Shown in pieces: positions 34,287-43,808 of a stretch of DNA of 64,000 bases. Numbering within the stretch: position 1 is the first letter of the stretch; the number at the start of each line of letters is the position of its first letter. Source of the stretch: Bacteroidota bacterium (GTDB lineage Bacteria; Bacteroidota; Ignavibacteria; Ignavibacteriales; Melioribacteraceae). The notes beneath the pieces were generated by a model. The model did no database searches and had not been told where the DNA came from. It saw only the letters and a program-made list of their open reading frames with translations. The DNA lies in contig JAEXOD010000201.1 in assembly GCA_023447335.1 (NCBI GenBank), positions 1 to 64,000 of the forward strand, read 5' to 3'. Position numbers and translations under genes: made by a program.

Positions 34287-36545
34287 TTACTTAATTAATA
34301 CCATCTTTTTAGAAGTAACAATATCATTGGACTTTAACATATAAAAATAAATACCACTTGAAAGATTTGAAGCATCATAATTTATTGTGTGTTTTCCCAT
34401 TGATAAATTATCATCAACTAATGTAGCAACTTCTTTTCCTAATACATCAAATATTTTAATTGATACATGAGTATTATAAGGAATACTAAATGAAATTGTA
34501 GTAGTTGGATTAAATGGATTTGGATAATTTTGTTCTAGTTCATAATTTCTAATTACTACATCTGATTCTTCAACATCTGTTAAAAAACCGAAATAGGTAA
34601 AAATTGAATTCATCAGATTTTTTCTAATTTCTAAGTTACCAATTGTTTCAAACGGAAAGGATAAATAAATTAGTTGCCCGTTCACCTGAGAATTACCAAA
34701 AAAACCTGAATATGCAACACCGGCTGTTAAACCGTTCCCATAATTTAATATCGCGCTACTACCGTTTAACGTGTCAATAGCATCGGGGCTATCTTCATTA
34801 TAAGGTGAACCTGCAGATGTATTTCCGAACGGAATGCTTAATCCTGCAAAATGAGTCCCCTCAATTCCGCTTGTAATTTTATAATTAGAAGTATTTGCTA
34901 CAAATTTTGCCTTTAAATAATTATGGATAAAATCTTTATCATCGGAAGTAGAATTTACATCTCCTTCTAAATCATATGCTATTTCTGAACCGGATACAAA
35001 CAGCTTCCCACCCTTTTCTAGATAATCTTTAATAGCATTTTTTTCTATTTCTGAAAAGGTTTCATAATCTTGTGCCTCATCCCCCAACATCCAAAAAACA
35101 ACATCATATTCGTTTAGAATTATGGAACCGTTTTCAACTTGACTATTATGAGCTGATTCATAACTATATGTAAATGCTTCACTATACTTTACAATAAAAT
35201 CATGATAAGCTTTTGACCAACTGCCGCTCCCACCAAATCTGTTAAATCCGTCTACAATTAAAATCTTTTTGCCGTCATTTTTCATTCTAACACCATATGA
35301 ATCAGATTCGATACTCAAGTTTGTCATGTTAGAATTATCAACAGCATTTAATTTTAAAAATAACGGATTTTGTTGAGAATACTGATATTCCATTTCAGTT
35401 ATACCATAGGTCAACACACTCTCGTTATCTCTTAAATTATAAGAATTTCCAGTTTGTGAATAATACAATCTGTATCCTTTTAAATCAACATCAGTTGGTT
35501 TATTCCATGCAATAATAAATTTACCTTCGGAAGCTTTTTTAACGTATTTAAGATTTGGTTGTCCCGGAGGAGTTAAGTCTAATTCGGTAGTAGTAATATT
35601 AACATAAGCTGTATCAGAATTTCCTCTGGAATCAATTGTATAGACCATTAAAGTATAATCACCATACGGATGTTGTGTAACATCCCAAAAATTATTTGTG
35701 ACCATTTGTGTACTTTCAACCGCATTGGCACCGTTTCCGTTAGTTAATATATAAACATGTTGACTAGTATTAGATTCAGGTTTATAATAATTAACATTTA
35801 CATAAGAATCATCCGGTTTTTTTATGTATCTATAACGAAGACCATTATCAGGCGGATTAAAAACAATAGTTGTTCTATCGGCACTTAATATTTTATAACC
35901 AAGTGAATAAGCTCCGTTATTTGAAGCAGAACTCGATACACCATTTGCTTCCTCAATATGAACTATCACATCTATTTTATTACCCAATGCACTAGAATTA
36001 AGAACTACATTACTATTATCTAATAAAAACTTGATATATTTTATTTTTGGTTTCCAGGTGTCAACATAAGGCGTCAATCCCCCGTTTGAACGAAGTGCGT
36101 TTAATTGCCTATTTGTTAAAGAACTACCCAAATTATAATCAATTAAATGAACATGATCTATTGCTATTTTTGCTATTTGCTGTCCCAAACTGACAGTTTG
36201 ACCTACGGTAACAGTCGGAATACAATGATAATAAGTCATATTCTTTGTTTGTCCGTTTATTGTAGAAGTTACTCTTACATAAGAATCATAACCTGTGCTT
36301 CCGTCATGGTATGCAACTGCGATAGTACCCGTAAAAACACTAAATACAGGAGTACCTGCCGAACCGGGTATATCGGTTCCGTTATGATAATGTCCCTCTA
36401 CGCTAGTACTTCTGTATTCTCCGAAAGTACCTGTAATCTCTCTTTGAAAATTCATCGGGTTAAGTGGCCAAGGATATTTTGTTGTATCTATTTGTGCAAA
36501 CAGATACGTAGAAAAACAAAGCAAAACAAATAATAATTTCTTCAT
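34287..36545 (-). CDS. Secreted M23 peptidase-like protein with fibronectin-like, GATase-like and T9SS sorting domains
   Basis: Starting at 36545 (MKKLLFVLLCFSTYLFAQ), the 752-residue protein has a signal peptide and an M23/lysostaphin domain (HYHNGTDIPG with His-x3-Asp, later DHVHLIDY with His-x-His). A fibronectin-III-like region follows (about 330-420), then a class I glutamine-amidotransferase-like fold (ILIVDGFNRFGGSG, GGKLFVSGSEIAYDLEG). The C-terminus is a type IX secretion sorting domain (NYPNPFNPTTTISF, LGKEVATLVD, SGIYFYMLKS). It should be exported, then carried through T9SS to the cell surface. An in-frame ATG at 36557 is possible but spoils the signal peptide. Confidence 0.85.
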   Translation of the reverse strand: MKKLLFVLLCFSTYLFAQIDTTKYPWPLNPMNFQREITGTFGEYRSTSVEGHYHNGTDIPGSAGTPVFSVFTGTIAVAYHDGSTGYDSYVRVTSTINGQTKNMTYYHCIPTVTVGQTVSLGQQIAKIAIDHVHLIDYNLGSSLTNRQLNALRSNGGLTPYVDTWKPKIKYIKFLLDNSNVVLNSSALGNKIDVIVHIEEANGVSSSASNNGAYSLGYKILSADRTTIVFNPPDNGLRYRYIKKPDDSYVNVNYYKPESNTSQHVYILTNGNGANAVESTQMVTNNFWDVTQHPYGDYTLMVYTIDSRGNSDTAYVNITTTELDLTPPGQPNLKYVKKASEGKFIIAWNKPTDVDLKGYRLYYSQTGNSYNLRDNESVLTYGITEMEYQYSQQNPLFLKLNAVDNSNMTNLSIESDSYGVRMKNDGKKILIVDGFNRFGGSGSWSKAYHDFIVKYSEAFTYSYESAHNSQVENGSIILNEYDVVFWMLGDEAQDYETFSEIEKNAIKDYLEKGGKLFVSGSEIAYDLEGDVNSTSDDKDFIHNYLKAKFVANTSNYKITSGIEGTHFAGLSIPFGNTSAGSPYNEDSPDAIDTLNGSSAILNYGNGLTAGVAYSGFFGNSQVNGQLIYLSFPFETIGNLEIRKNLMNSIFTYFGFLTDVEESDVVIRNYELEQNYPNPFNPTTTISFSIPYNTHVSIKIFDVLGKEVATLVDDNLSMGKHTINYDASNLSSGIYFYMLKSNDIVTSKKMVLIK

Positions 36546-36582
36546 ATAAAAAACCATTCATTTATATACATAAACACTCACG

Positions 36583-36629
36583 CAAAAATAAAAAAGCACT
36601 ATTTAAATTTAATATAAAAATAGTGCTTT
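36583..36629 (-). terminator. Intrinsic terminator after the saccharopine dehydrogenase-like gene
   Basis: A perfect 12-bp stem (AAAGCACTATTT / AAATAGTGCTTT) with a 13-base loop is followed on the minus strand by TTTATTTTTG, making a T-rich tail. It separates this unit from the M23 gene. Confidence 0.85.
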
Positions 36630-36666
36630 ACAAATGAAATTCACCAAATAAGACAATTAAGCTTAT

Positions 36667-38010
36667 TTATATTTCTATAATTCGTTCTGTAAAATCAATG
36701 CCGTCTTGTTTTAATTCTGCAATAACTTTTGAGTATATCACCGGATGGATTGGGATATAACACCCTTTTAGCGGAATTTGATTATTCAATATTAGCTTTG
36801 CACCAATTGCAGCCGGCAAACCTACAGTCTTTGCAATTGCAGTAAATCCTGAAGGATTTCCATATTCAACAAGTGTGGAAACTCTTCTTTCTTTTTTACC
36901 TGTTTCAGGATATTGAACTTCAAAATCATGAACTAAAATTACCATATCTTTACCGTTTTCAGGTAAAATTAATTTTTCTTTTAAGATATCAGTTAATACT
37001 TCGGCAGCTGTTTTTGGCGAATTTTTAATTTTTTCAGAAGAAAACAACCCTAACCATCTTAAGTTTTCCATAATTTTTCCGGTCGGATTAACTCCCAAAT
37101 AATTTGCCACTCTAGTATCAAGCTTTGTGCCATTAGAGTTAATAGGAAGAAACATTTCTATAAACTCTGCATAAGTTCTTTCGTTAAGATTTGGGATACG
37201 CATAATTTCATTCGGAATACCCAATTTAACTAATTGAGACCAAGTTTCACACCAACCCGGAAATCTTAAAGTTCCTCTAATCATAGTATGCAGATATTTT
37301 AAATTAAATACATCAATATAAGTTAAAGAATCACGATTTGGATAAGCTTCTAGAGTACCTACTCCGTCAACTTCAACCTGCCACGTTCTGTTAAACACTT
37401 GTGCTTGAGTTAATACCTTTATTTTTCCCTCTTCTAGATATTGAGCACCGCTTTCACCCGCCATGGCAACATTTCTGGCATTCCAAGTAATAGCATATTT
37501 TAGCGGATTATTTATTGAATCCGGAGCAGGTAATCCACTCCCGTATGAAAGAAAAGATGTGATTATTCCTTGTTCATCATGTATTTTATCAATTATTGAC
37601 ATCGCCCACATATGATCAATACCCGGGTCCAAACCCATCTCATTAAGAATAATAATTCCTTTTCTCAAAGCATCTTTGTGCAATGCCTGAACTCTCGAAT
37701 TTTCATAAGAAGCCGTAATACAATCTTTCCCTAAATCCAAACAATCTAACGCAATTTGATATTGAAATACCGGCGCTAAAAAATTAATCACAATATCGCA
37801 ATTTGTTATTAGTGACTTTCTTAATAATTCATCGTTCACGTCAAATTCAACCGCATTCCCCCTAGGATGTCTTTTTACTCTTTCTAATGCTAAATTATAA
37901 TCTTTATCCCCAACAGTGATAAACCAATCATAAGTTTCTGCATTATTTAACATATAATCAATTAAATAAGGTGAACTTTGACCGGCACCTAAAATAAGAA
38001 CGTTTTTCAT
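36667..38010 (-). CDS. Saccharopine dehydrogenase family protein (LYS9-like)
   Basis: The 447-residue protein has an N-terminal Rossmann nucleotide site (VLILGAGQSSPYLIDYM) and ASYENSRVQALHKDA, then NEMGLDPGIDHMWAM and SYGSGLPAPDSINNPLKY, which are landmarks of saccharopine reductase-type enzymes acting at the glutamate/lysine backbone. A C-terminal domain follows. It could form or split saccharopine in lysine catabolism or serve in a related carboxyaminopropyl pathway. It lies downstream of a Ppx/GppA gene with a ten-base gap and ends in a strong terminator. Family sure; reaction inferred. Confidence 0.88.
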   Translation of the reverse strand: MKNVLILGAGQSSPYLIDYMLNNAETYDWFITVGDKDYNLALERVKRHPRGNAVEFDVNDELLRKSLITNCDIVINFLAPVFQYQIALDCLDLGKDCITASYENSRVQALHKDALRKGIIILNEMGLDPGIDHMWAMSIIDKIHDEQGIITSFLSYGSGLPAPDSINNPLKYAITWNARNVAMAGESGAQYLEEGKIKVLTQAQVFNRTWQVEVDGVGTLEAYPNRDSLTYIDVFNLKYLHTMIRGTLRFPGWCETWSQLVKLGIPNEIMRIPNLNERTYAEFIEMFLPINSNGTKLDTRVANYLGVNPTGKIMENLRWLGLFSSEKIKNSPKTAAEVLTDILKEKLILPENGKDMVILVHDFEVQYPETGKKERRVSTLVEYGNPSGFTAIAKTVGLPAAIGAKLILNNQIPLKGCYIPIHPVIYSKVIAELKQDGIDFTERIIEI

Positions 38011-38019
38011 ATGATCCTC

Positions 38020-38967
38020 TTAAAACTGTATATTTTGTTGATATCGTAAGACCATTCCTTCTCGCATTGCATAAGTAGAAACATACAATTGCTTTATATT
38101 AAAAGACTTGAATATCTCTGTTAAAATAAGCAAACCAGCCGGAAAAATATCTGCACGTTTTTGCTCTAATCCTTTAATATTTAATCTATCATCAATAGTT
38201 TTTTTACTCAAGATTAATTCTTCAAGTCTAAACAATTTATCACGCTTAATTATTCCTCCGTTTAAGCTTTGCAAATACGTACCCGCCTCCTTACGTTCCA
38301 AAATCTGTAAAGTGCTAAAAACTGTACCGCTTGTACCCGCAAATTTATCAATTAAATACTTATTTACTACCGGAAAGACTTGGTTTTTAAGAAAAGACGA
38401 GATATATTCTCTACATTTATTAATTCCGTCATCTGTAATTAAGCCACCTTCAAAAAACATATTCGTTAACCTTACTGCACCTATTGGCGTACTTAAATCT
38501 TCAATTAATTCATTATGGTTACCTAATATAAATTCAGTACTTCCACCCCCTATATCAAAAGCTAAGGTTAAATGATCCTGAAAGTTTAAGGCTCTTGTAA
38601 CTCCTGTATAAATTAATTTTGCTTCTTCTTTTCCGTCTATAATTTGAATATCAAGATCTAATTCATTTTTTATCTTTTCTACAATTTCAGAACTGTTTTT
38701 TGCTTCCCTAACTGCACTGGTTGCACTTGTAATAATTTCTGCATTAAAAATTTTTGCAATAGAAATAAAAGTTTGTAATGTTTTGATAGCACGGTCAATT
38801 GTCTCAGATTTCAAATATCCTTCACCGTTAAACGTATCATTTCCTAAACGAACTACTTCCTTTTTTCTATGGATAATATCAATTTTGCCGGATTCAAATA
38901 AATCAACAACAATCATATGAATTGAATTTGTACCAATGTCAATTGCCGCAACAGTTTTTTTATTCAT
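38020..38967 (-). CDS. Ppx/GppA-family phosphatase (exopolyphosphatase)
   Basis: The 315-residue protein has the actin-like ATPase fold: AIDIGTNSIHMIVVDL at the N-terminus (phosphate 1) and AFDIGGGSTEFILG near residue 140 (phosphate 2). It is the short form without the C-terminal HD domain. It would degrade polyphosphate or pppGpp in the cytoplasm. Its start overlaps the end of the upstream GT9 gene by eight bases. Substrate preference between polyphosphate and pppGpp cannot be told. Confidence 0.9.
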   Translation of the reverse strand: MNKKTVAAIDIGTNSIHMIVVDLFESGKIDIIHRKKEVVRLGNDTFNGEGYLKSETIDRAIKTLQTFISIAKIFNAEIITSATSAVREAKNSSEIVEKIKNELDLDIQIIDGKEEAKLIYTGVTRALNFQDHLTLAFDIGGGSTEFILGNHNELIEDLSTPIGAVRLTNMFFEGGLITDDGINKCREYISSFLKNQVFPVVNKYLIDKFAGTSGTVFSTLQILERKEAGTYLQSLNGGIIKRDKLFRLEELILSKKTIDDRLNIKGLEQKRADIFPAGLLILTEIFKSFNIKQLYVSTYAMREGMVLRYQQNIQF

Positions 38968-40039
38968 GTTTTTCTTCTATTATTTTTTTGCACAAAATTA
39001 GTACTTGTTCAACACTAATATCATCAATCAATTCGGATTTATCTCGTAAGAAATATTTGTGTTTACCAATTGGAGCCCAATTAAATGGATTTGTAGCTCC
39101 AAAAATAGATATCTGAGGAGTATTTGTACTTCCTGCAACATGCATTACACCGGTATCATTAGTTATAAATAAATTACTCTTCGAAATCAAGGCAGCTAAC
39201 TGGGGAATAGATCTATCAATAAAAAAACCGGCATCGATTTTCATGTTTTGTCTGATAAAATCTAACTCTTCATTATCCGCTTTACTTCCTGTAAAATAAA
39301 ATTTAACATTATAGTCTTTGTTTATTATAAGTATTAAATCAATAAATTTATTTAATGACCATCTATTTTTAGGCTTTCCGGCTCCGACATGAACCCCAAC
39401 TAAGAGCATTTCTTTCGTCATATTAAGTGAAGATATAAATCCGTTAGCAATTATTTCATCATCAGCATCAAAAGAAATTATTGGATTATATTTTTCCGTT
39501 TTTATCCCAAACCGCCTTACTATATCTAAACCAAAATCAGCAACATGTCTATCAGGATTAAGCCGCCAATCAAGTTTAACGGTATAATTAAATAAAAACG
39601 CATATTTATTAATTTCACCACTCAATTCCGAAACACCAAGTATAATTTTCGCATCAGAAAATCGTGCTATTAATGAACTTGTTAATGATAATGAAACAGT
39701 AGAGGGAACAATACATAAATCGTATCTGTTTGTTATGAATTTTCGAAACTTAGAAAAGTATTTAATATTTAAGATTTGTTTTTTATCAAATACAAAATAA
39801 CTATCGATATATGAATTTTTAGTAATGGCATAATAATTTTGCGGAGCAACCAACACTGAAACTTTACAATTTGGTAAGCTCTCTTTTAATGCAACAAATA
39901 AAGAAGAAGAAGCTAAAAGATCACCAAATTGATTATGCTGCCTAATAATTAGAATATTTTTAATATTTTTAGTATTAATTTCATCTATTCTTTTAGCCTT
40001 AAACAATAGTTTTAGAACCTCAACAACAATTTCTTTCAT
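38960..40039 (-). CDS. Glycosyltransferase family 9
   Basis: The 359-residue protein has ILIIRQHNQFGDLLASSSLF near residue 29 and LFITNDTGVMHVAGSTNTPQISIFG near 295, the two GT9 motifs. It belongs to the same family as the three genes at 5827-9044 but lacks their C-terminal cysteine cluster. It overlaps a small membrane protein gene by four bases upstream and ppx downstream, so it is part of a long leftward unit. It likely adds a sugar to the lipopolysaccharide core. Confidence 0.87.
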   Translation of the reverse strand: MKEIVVEVLKLLFKAKRIDEINTKNIKNILIIRQHNQFGDLLASSSLFVALKESLPNCKVSVLVAPQNYYAITKNSYIDSYFVFDKKQILNIKYFSKFRKFITNRYDLCIVPSTVSLSLTSSLIARFSDAKIILGVSELSGEINKYAFLFNYTVKLDWRLNPDRHVADFGLDIVRRFGIKTEKYNPIISFDADDEIIANGFISSLNMTKEMLLVGVHVGAGKPKNRWSLNKFIDLILIINKDYNVKFYFTGSKADNEELDFIRQNMKIDAGFFIDRSIPQLAALISKSNLFITNDTGVMHVAGSTNTPQISIFGATNPFNWAPIGKHKYFLRDKSELIDDISVEQVLILCKKIIEEKHE

Positions 40040-40254
40040 TCTTTATTAGTATCCGAATGTCCTTTTTTTACCTCAATTTCCTCAAATTCTGCTTCAATAA
40101 TATCTTTCTCATCAATTTTGGTATTTGAAGGTTTTGAATATCTTTGAAAATTACTATTTCTATTATTAGTACGGAAATATTTTTTAATAAAATAATATTT
40201 TGTAATTCTATAAATTAAATACAATACAAGAATAATAATAAATGTCTTCATCAA
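40036..40254 (-). CDS. Small single-pass membrane protein
   Basis: The 72-residue protein has one N-terminal transmembrane segment (4-20) and a charged tail ending with DIIEAEFEEIEVKKG. This arrangement resembles the short DUF4834-type proteins of Bacteroidota, but I only see length and composition. It is held by four-base overlaps with both the deoxynucleoside kinase and GT9 genes, which argues that it is real. Confidence 0.65.
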   Translation of the reverse strand: MMKTFIIILVLYLIYRITKYYFIKKYFRTNNRNSNFQRYSKPSNTKIDEKDIIEAEFEEIEVKKGHSDTNKE

Positions 40255-40895
40255 AACCTCTTTGAGGGATAAAAATACTCAATAAAACTTCTATCTTCTT
40301 TAAAGATTGCCTCGCATAAATTCTCAAAGTCTTCTTTATTATTAACAAAATCAATTTCATTAGTATTTACAATCAGTAACGGAGTATTATTATACTTAAA
40401 GAAAAAATCATTATATGCATTTGAAAGCTCAATTAAATATTCTCTAGTAATATTTTTTTCCATCTTTCTACCGCGTTTTTTAATGTTTGATAGTAATTTA
40501 TCAATACTTGCTTGTAAATAAATCACTAAATCAGGCTGTCTTAATTCTCTTCCTAAATTATTGTATAAACTTTCGTAAATATTCAGTTCAGATATACTTA
40601 AATTAACGGTTGCAAAAATTCTATCTTTTTCAAATGCATAATCTGCAACTATAAAGTCATTAAAAATCTCATCCTGATTTAAAAATTGCAACTGTTTAAA
40701 ACGATTAACTAAAAAAAACATTTGTGCCTGAAAGGCATATTTTTCCCTTTCTTTATAAAATTTCTCTAAAAATGGGTTTATTTCAAATTCTTCTTTTATT
40801 AGCTTACCGTTATATTTTTCAATCAATTTTTTTGATAAAGAAGTTTTTCCTACTCCTATCACACCTTCAATACAGATATATTTAATTTCAGACAA
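40251..40895 (-). CDS. Deoxynucleoside kinase
   Basis: The 214-residue protein has a P-loop (GVIGVGKTSL near residue 10), a VADYAFEKDRIFA segment matching the nucleoside-binding D/E-R-S region, and a KKRGRKMEKNI lid. It phosphorylates deoxyribonucleosides for salvage. It is next to folK, an arrangement that is common in Bacteroidota-type genomes and in which the two are often misannotated as one. The end overlaps the small membrane protein gene. Confidence 0.9.
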   Translation of the reverse strand: MSEIKYICIEGVIGVGKTSLSKKLIEKYNGKLIKEEFEINPFLEKFYKEREKYAFQAQMFFLVNRFKQLQFLNQDEIFNDFIVADYAFEKDRIFATVNLSISELNIYESLYNNLGRELRQPDLVIYLQASIDKLLSNIKKRGRKMEKNITREYLIELSNAYNDFFFKYNNTPLLIVNTNEIDFVNNKEDFENLCEAIFKEDRSFIEYFYPSKRF

Positions 40896-41397
40896 TTTCT
40901 TCCTCGTTAAATTTTATTTTATCAATGATAAATCTATCAACAATTTTCTTCTCAATTTCACTAATATCAGTATTAAGAACCGGGTGTTTAAAATGATTAT
41001 CAATTTCACATAAAGGTACTAATACAAAATCACGTATATTTGCTTCAATATGCGGAATTTTCAAAAAACCGGTATTTAAAACTAAGTTATTATAGAACAA
41101 AATGTCAATATCTATTTTTCGTGGTCCCCATTTTTTTGTTTTTAATCGACCACATTCTTGTTCGATTTTTTGACACACGTTTAATAACCCAAACGGTGAA
41201 TATAATGTATTTATTTTTAATACAATATTAAAAAAATCGTCCTGTTCTTTTACTCCATACGCTTTAGATATATACAATGAACTAACTGCTGAAAAAATAA
41301 TGTTGTTATCGTCTTTTAGTTTTTTTAAAGACTCTATTAGGTTTTGTTTTTTATCACCTAAATTACTGCCTAATCCCAGATAAACATTATTCACCAT
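40888..41397 (-). CDS. folK: 2-amino-4-hydroxy-6-hydroxymethyldihydropteridine pyrophosphokinase
   Basis: The 169-residue protein matches FolK: LGLGSNLGDKKQNL at the N-terminus, YISKAYGVKEQDDFFN near 46, and KWGPRKIDIDILFYNN near 92 with the metal-binding Asp pair. It pyrophosphorylates the pterin in folate synthesis. It overlaps folB by 11 bases upstream and the deoxynucleoside kinase by eight downstream. Confidence 0.95.
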   Translation of the reverse strand: MVNNVYLGLGSNLGDKKQNLIESLKKLKDDNNIIFSAVSSLYISKAYGVKEQDDFFNIVLKINTLYSPFGLLNVCQKIEQECGRLKTKKWGPRKIDIDILFYNNLVLNTGFLKIPHIEANIRDFVLVPLCEIDNHFKHPVLNTDISEIEKKIVDRFIIDKIKFNEEEIV

Positions 41398-41755
41398 TAG
41401 ATTTAATTACCTCGGCTTCAACATAATCAATTAATCCGCCCGCCGGTACATTATTTTTTCTTACTCTTACGGCAATCTTTTCAATCTGAGGATATTCACT
41501 TAACAAACCATCGGCTATTACGGTTGCCAAAGTTTCTATTAAATAATACTTCCTTTCGTGGACAATATTATTAATAAATTTATATACTTCTGCATAATTA
41601 ACAGTTTTTTTTAAATCGTCTCCGTTTGCTGCAGGTCCAAAATTGGTATAAATATCAACATCTGCATCAAATTTACCGCCTAGATTTTGTTCGGCTTCAA
41701 AAACACCGTGATATGCATAAAATCTTGCATTTTTGATTTTGATTATGTTTTGCAA
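41387..41755 (-). CDS. folB: Dihydroneopterin aldolase
   Basis: The 122-residue protein carries the FolB motifs: FYAYHGVFEAEQNLGGKF near residue 12 with the catalytic Tyr, VNYAEVYKFI near 67, and the catalytic Lys region AVRVRKNNVPAGG near 100. It makes hydroxymethyldihydropterin, the substrate of FolK downstream. It starts directly next to the EamA transporter stop (zero gap). Confidence 0.95.
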   Translation of the reverse strand: MQNIIKIKNARFYAYHGVFEAEQNLGGKFDADVDIYTNFGPAANGDDLKKTVNYAEVYKFINNIVHERKYYLIETLATVIADGLLSEYPQIEKIAVRVRKNNVPAGGLIDYVEAEVIKSNGE

Positions 41756-42664
41756 CTATTTTCCCCCTTTTCGTAATATTGATAATAATCCCTTTAAATT
41801 TGCTATTAAAATACCAATCAGCACAAGAAAACTTCCGAGGATTTCCTGAAATGATAACATCTCATCTAAAATCAGCCACCCTAATAGTACGGATACTATC
41901 GGTGTAATAAAAGCAGATATAGCTAGTAATACAACACTTATCTTTTTCATTAACCAATAATAAGTGCTAAATGTGGCAATTGTACCAAAAGAAGCTAAAT
42001 ATAAAACACTAATAATTGCATTACTATCTATTTTAATTTTTGAAGTATCCTCAGTTAAGAAACCAACTAAAGTGAGCAGTAAACCGGCAATTAAAACAGG
42101 GAAAAGATTCATTGAAACCGGATTCAGTTTTTTGCCATATTTTTTAAGTAATACTGCTACAAATGCCTGCATAATTGCACTTAAAACAACAGCAAAATAA
42201 CCAAAAACAGCTATTCCGGTTTGTAATACCAAGCTATCAGAGAAGATGACAATTATTCCGGAAAAACCTATTACAGAACCGAGTATTTTGTTTATATTTA
42301 CGTCCTCTTCCTTAAAGAATAATTTTGTAAAAATAATAACAAAAAAAGGATAAACAGCAAATAAAATTGAGGCTAACCCGGAAGGAATAAATCGTTGTCC
42401 CCAGTAAACTAATCCAAACGGAATTGCAAAAGAAAAGAATCCCATAATAAGGTATAATTTAATTGCAAGTTTATCAGTTTGAACCCTAATATTTCTAATT
42501 TTAATTATTAAGAAAAAAAATAATGCGGCAACTGTAAACCTGGCACCTGAAGAAATAAATGGGGTTAATGATTCCAGCCCTACTTTTATTGCCAACCATG
42601 TTGAACCCCATAATAAGCAAATTGTGATATAACCTAAAAATATTAACAAATTTTCTTTTTTCAC
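41756..42664 (-). CDS. EamA/DMT-family transporter
   Basis: The 302-residue protein has ten predicted transmembrane helices in two EamA repeats. The first repeat starts CLLWGSTWLAIKVGLESL, and the second has STYYWLMKKISVVLLAISAFITPI. Such proteins export or import small metabolites such as amino acids or nucleotide sugars. Substrate unknown. The start overlaps the YfiH gene by four bases. Confidence 0.85.
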   Translation of the reverse strand: MKKENLLIFLGYITICLLWGSTWLAIKVGLESLTPFISSGARFTVAALFFFLIIKIRNIRVQTDKLAIKLYLIMGFFSFAIPFGLVYWGQRFIPSGLASILFAVYPFFVIIFTKLFFKEEDVNINKILGSVIGFSGIIVIFSDSLVLQTGIAVFGYFAVVLSAIMQAFVAVLLKKYGKKLNPVSMNLFPVLIAGLLLTLVGFLTEDTSKIKIDSNAIISVLYLASFGTIATFSTYYWLMKKISVVLLAISAFITPIVSVLLGWLILDEMLSFQEILGSFLVLIGILIANLKGLLSILRKGGK

Positions 42665-43401
42665 AATTTTTGCCTCATCACAATTAATCCAAACGCTCTT
42701 CCGCTAAATTTACCTTCCCTTCTATATGAATGAAGCAAATTTTCGTATTCGTATGAGCACAAACCGGATTTTTGAATATGATTTATGGGAATGTTATGTT
42801 CTAATAACATATCTAAATTATATTTTGGTAAATCAATATAAACTTTTGAATTTTTTGTAATCTCATATTTTTTATCAAATAAAACTGATACATCTTCTTT
42901 TACTTCAAAATTTTCTCTACTTATCGATGGTCCCATATAAACATATAAATTGTTTGGCTTACAATTATAATCGTCTTTTAACGTTTTTACAGTCTTGTAT
43001 ACTATACGTTTATACGTTCCCTTCCAGCCGGAATGAATCCCTGCAATAACCTTTTGTTTATTATCATAAATATAGATGTTTCCACAATCTGCTGTGGAAA
43101 CAATCAATCCTATGTTAAATTTGTCGGTTATCAAAGCATCGCTTTCACCCATAAATCCGGCTTTTTCAACCTTGGTTATTATATCTGTGTGTTCTTGCTT
43201 TTGTAAAGCAATCATATCTTTATTTAATTTAAAATAATTGTAAAATGAATCTCTGTTTTCATTAACAATATCAACATTATCCCCAACAGACATACTTGTA
43301 TTAAAATTATGCGGGGCTTTTCTCCCTAATCCAAGTTTCGTACTTAAACCAAAATCAATATCAGTAAATTGAGAAAACAATAAACTTCTAATTATAGTCA
43401 T
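42661..43401 (-). CDS. YfiH/PgeF family multicopper-like purine nucleoside phosphorylase/editing enzyme
   Basis: The 246-residue protein has the YfiH signature: KQEHTDIITKVE near 66, ADCGNIYIYDNKQKVIAGIHSGWKGTYKR near 100-130 (split here by its Cys and His ligands), and YMGPSISRENFEV near 165. These proteins were called polyphenol oxidases. In other bacteria they process purine nucleosides or edit cell-wall precursors (PgeF). Zinc or copper binding by the Cys/His set is known in the family. The cellular role in this organism is uncertain. Confidence 0.88.
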   Translation of the reverse strand: MTIIRSLLFSQFTDIDFGLSTKLGLGRKAPHNFNTSMSVGDNVDIVNENRDSFYNYFKLNKDMIALQKQEHTDIITKVEKAGFMGESDALITDKFNIGLIVSTADCGNIYIYDNKQKVIAGIHSGWKGTYKRIVYKTVKTLKDDYNCKPNNLYVYMGPSISRENFEVKEDVSVLFDKKYEITKNSKVYIDLPKYNLDMLLEHNIPINHIQKSGLCSYEYENLLHSYRREGKFSGRAFGLIVMRQKL

Positions 43402-43405
43402 AAAA

Positions 43406-43807
43406 TTATTCTTTCTTAAATTTTTTATTAGCTTTTTCTTTTAAGATATACACTTTTTTATCAACTTGAATAAAATCGTCATAATTAAAACCATATTTAT
43501 TCTTATCAATAAACTCAGAAATATCCATTAAAAATATTATCGAGTTATTCTTCTTTTGTGGAAGAATGTAATTTGGATTTATGAGTGTAGAATCTCTATA
43601 AACCATTCTATAATATTGTGTGTAAAAATCATTAATATCAACATTATAAAAAGAGTCCGCAGGGCAAATTTCCCCTTTCGGACTCATATAATAATATTTG
43701 TTCCCATTTATTATAACAACTTTTGAACTATCATTTTTAGAAAAACCAAGTACAAAAGAGCTAAAAAAAGCAAGGAACAAAAATAAAAAAATATTCAATT
43801 TTATCAA
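43406..43807 (-). CDS. Secreted protein of unknown function
   Basis: I do not recognise this 133-residue protein. It has a signal peptide (about 1-22, FSSFVLGFS) and then an aromatic-rich body with KYYYMSPKGEICPADSFY near residue 37, which may be a small globular domain. It is the first gene after the trans-sulfuration enzyme with a one-base gap and precedes the YfiH gene by four bases. No T9SS motif or lipobox. Confidence 0.68.
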   Translation of the reverse strand: MIKLNIFLFLFLAFFSSFVLGFSKNDSSKVVIINGNKYYYMSPKGEICPADSFYNVDINDFYTQYYRMVYRDSTLINPNYILPQKKNNSIIFLMDISEFIDKNKYGFNYDDFIQVDKKVYILKEKANKKFKKE

Positions 43808-43808
43808 A

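Noticed and set aside
38108..38575. 155-codon plus-strand ORF opposite the Ppx/GppA gene
   Set aside because: The Ppx/GppA frame has clear phosphate motifs, and the other frame has no family features.
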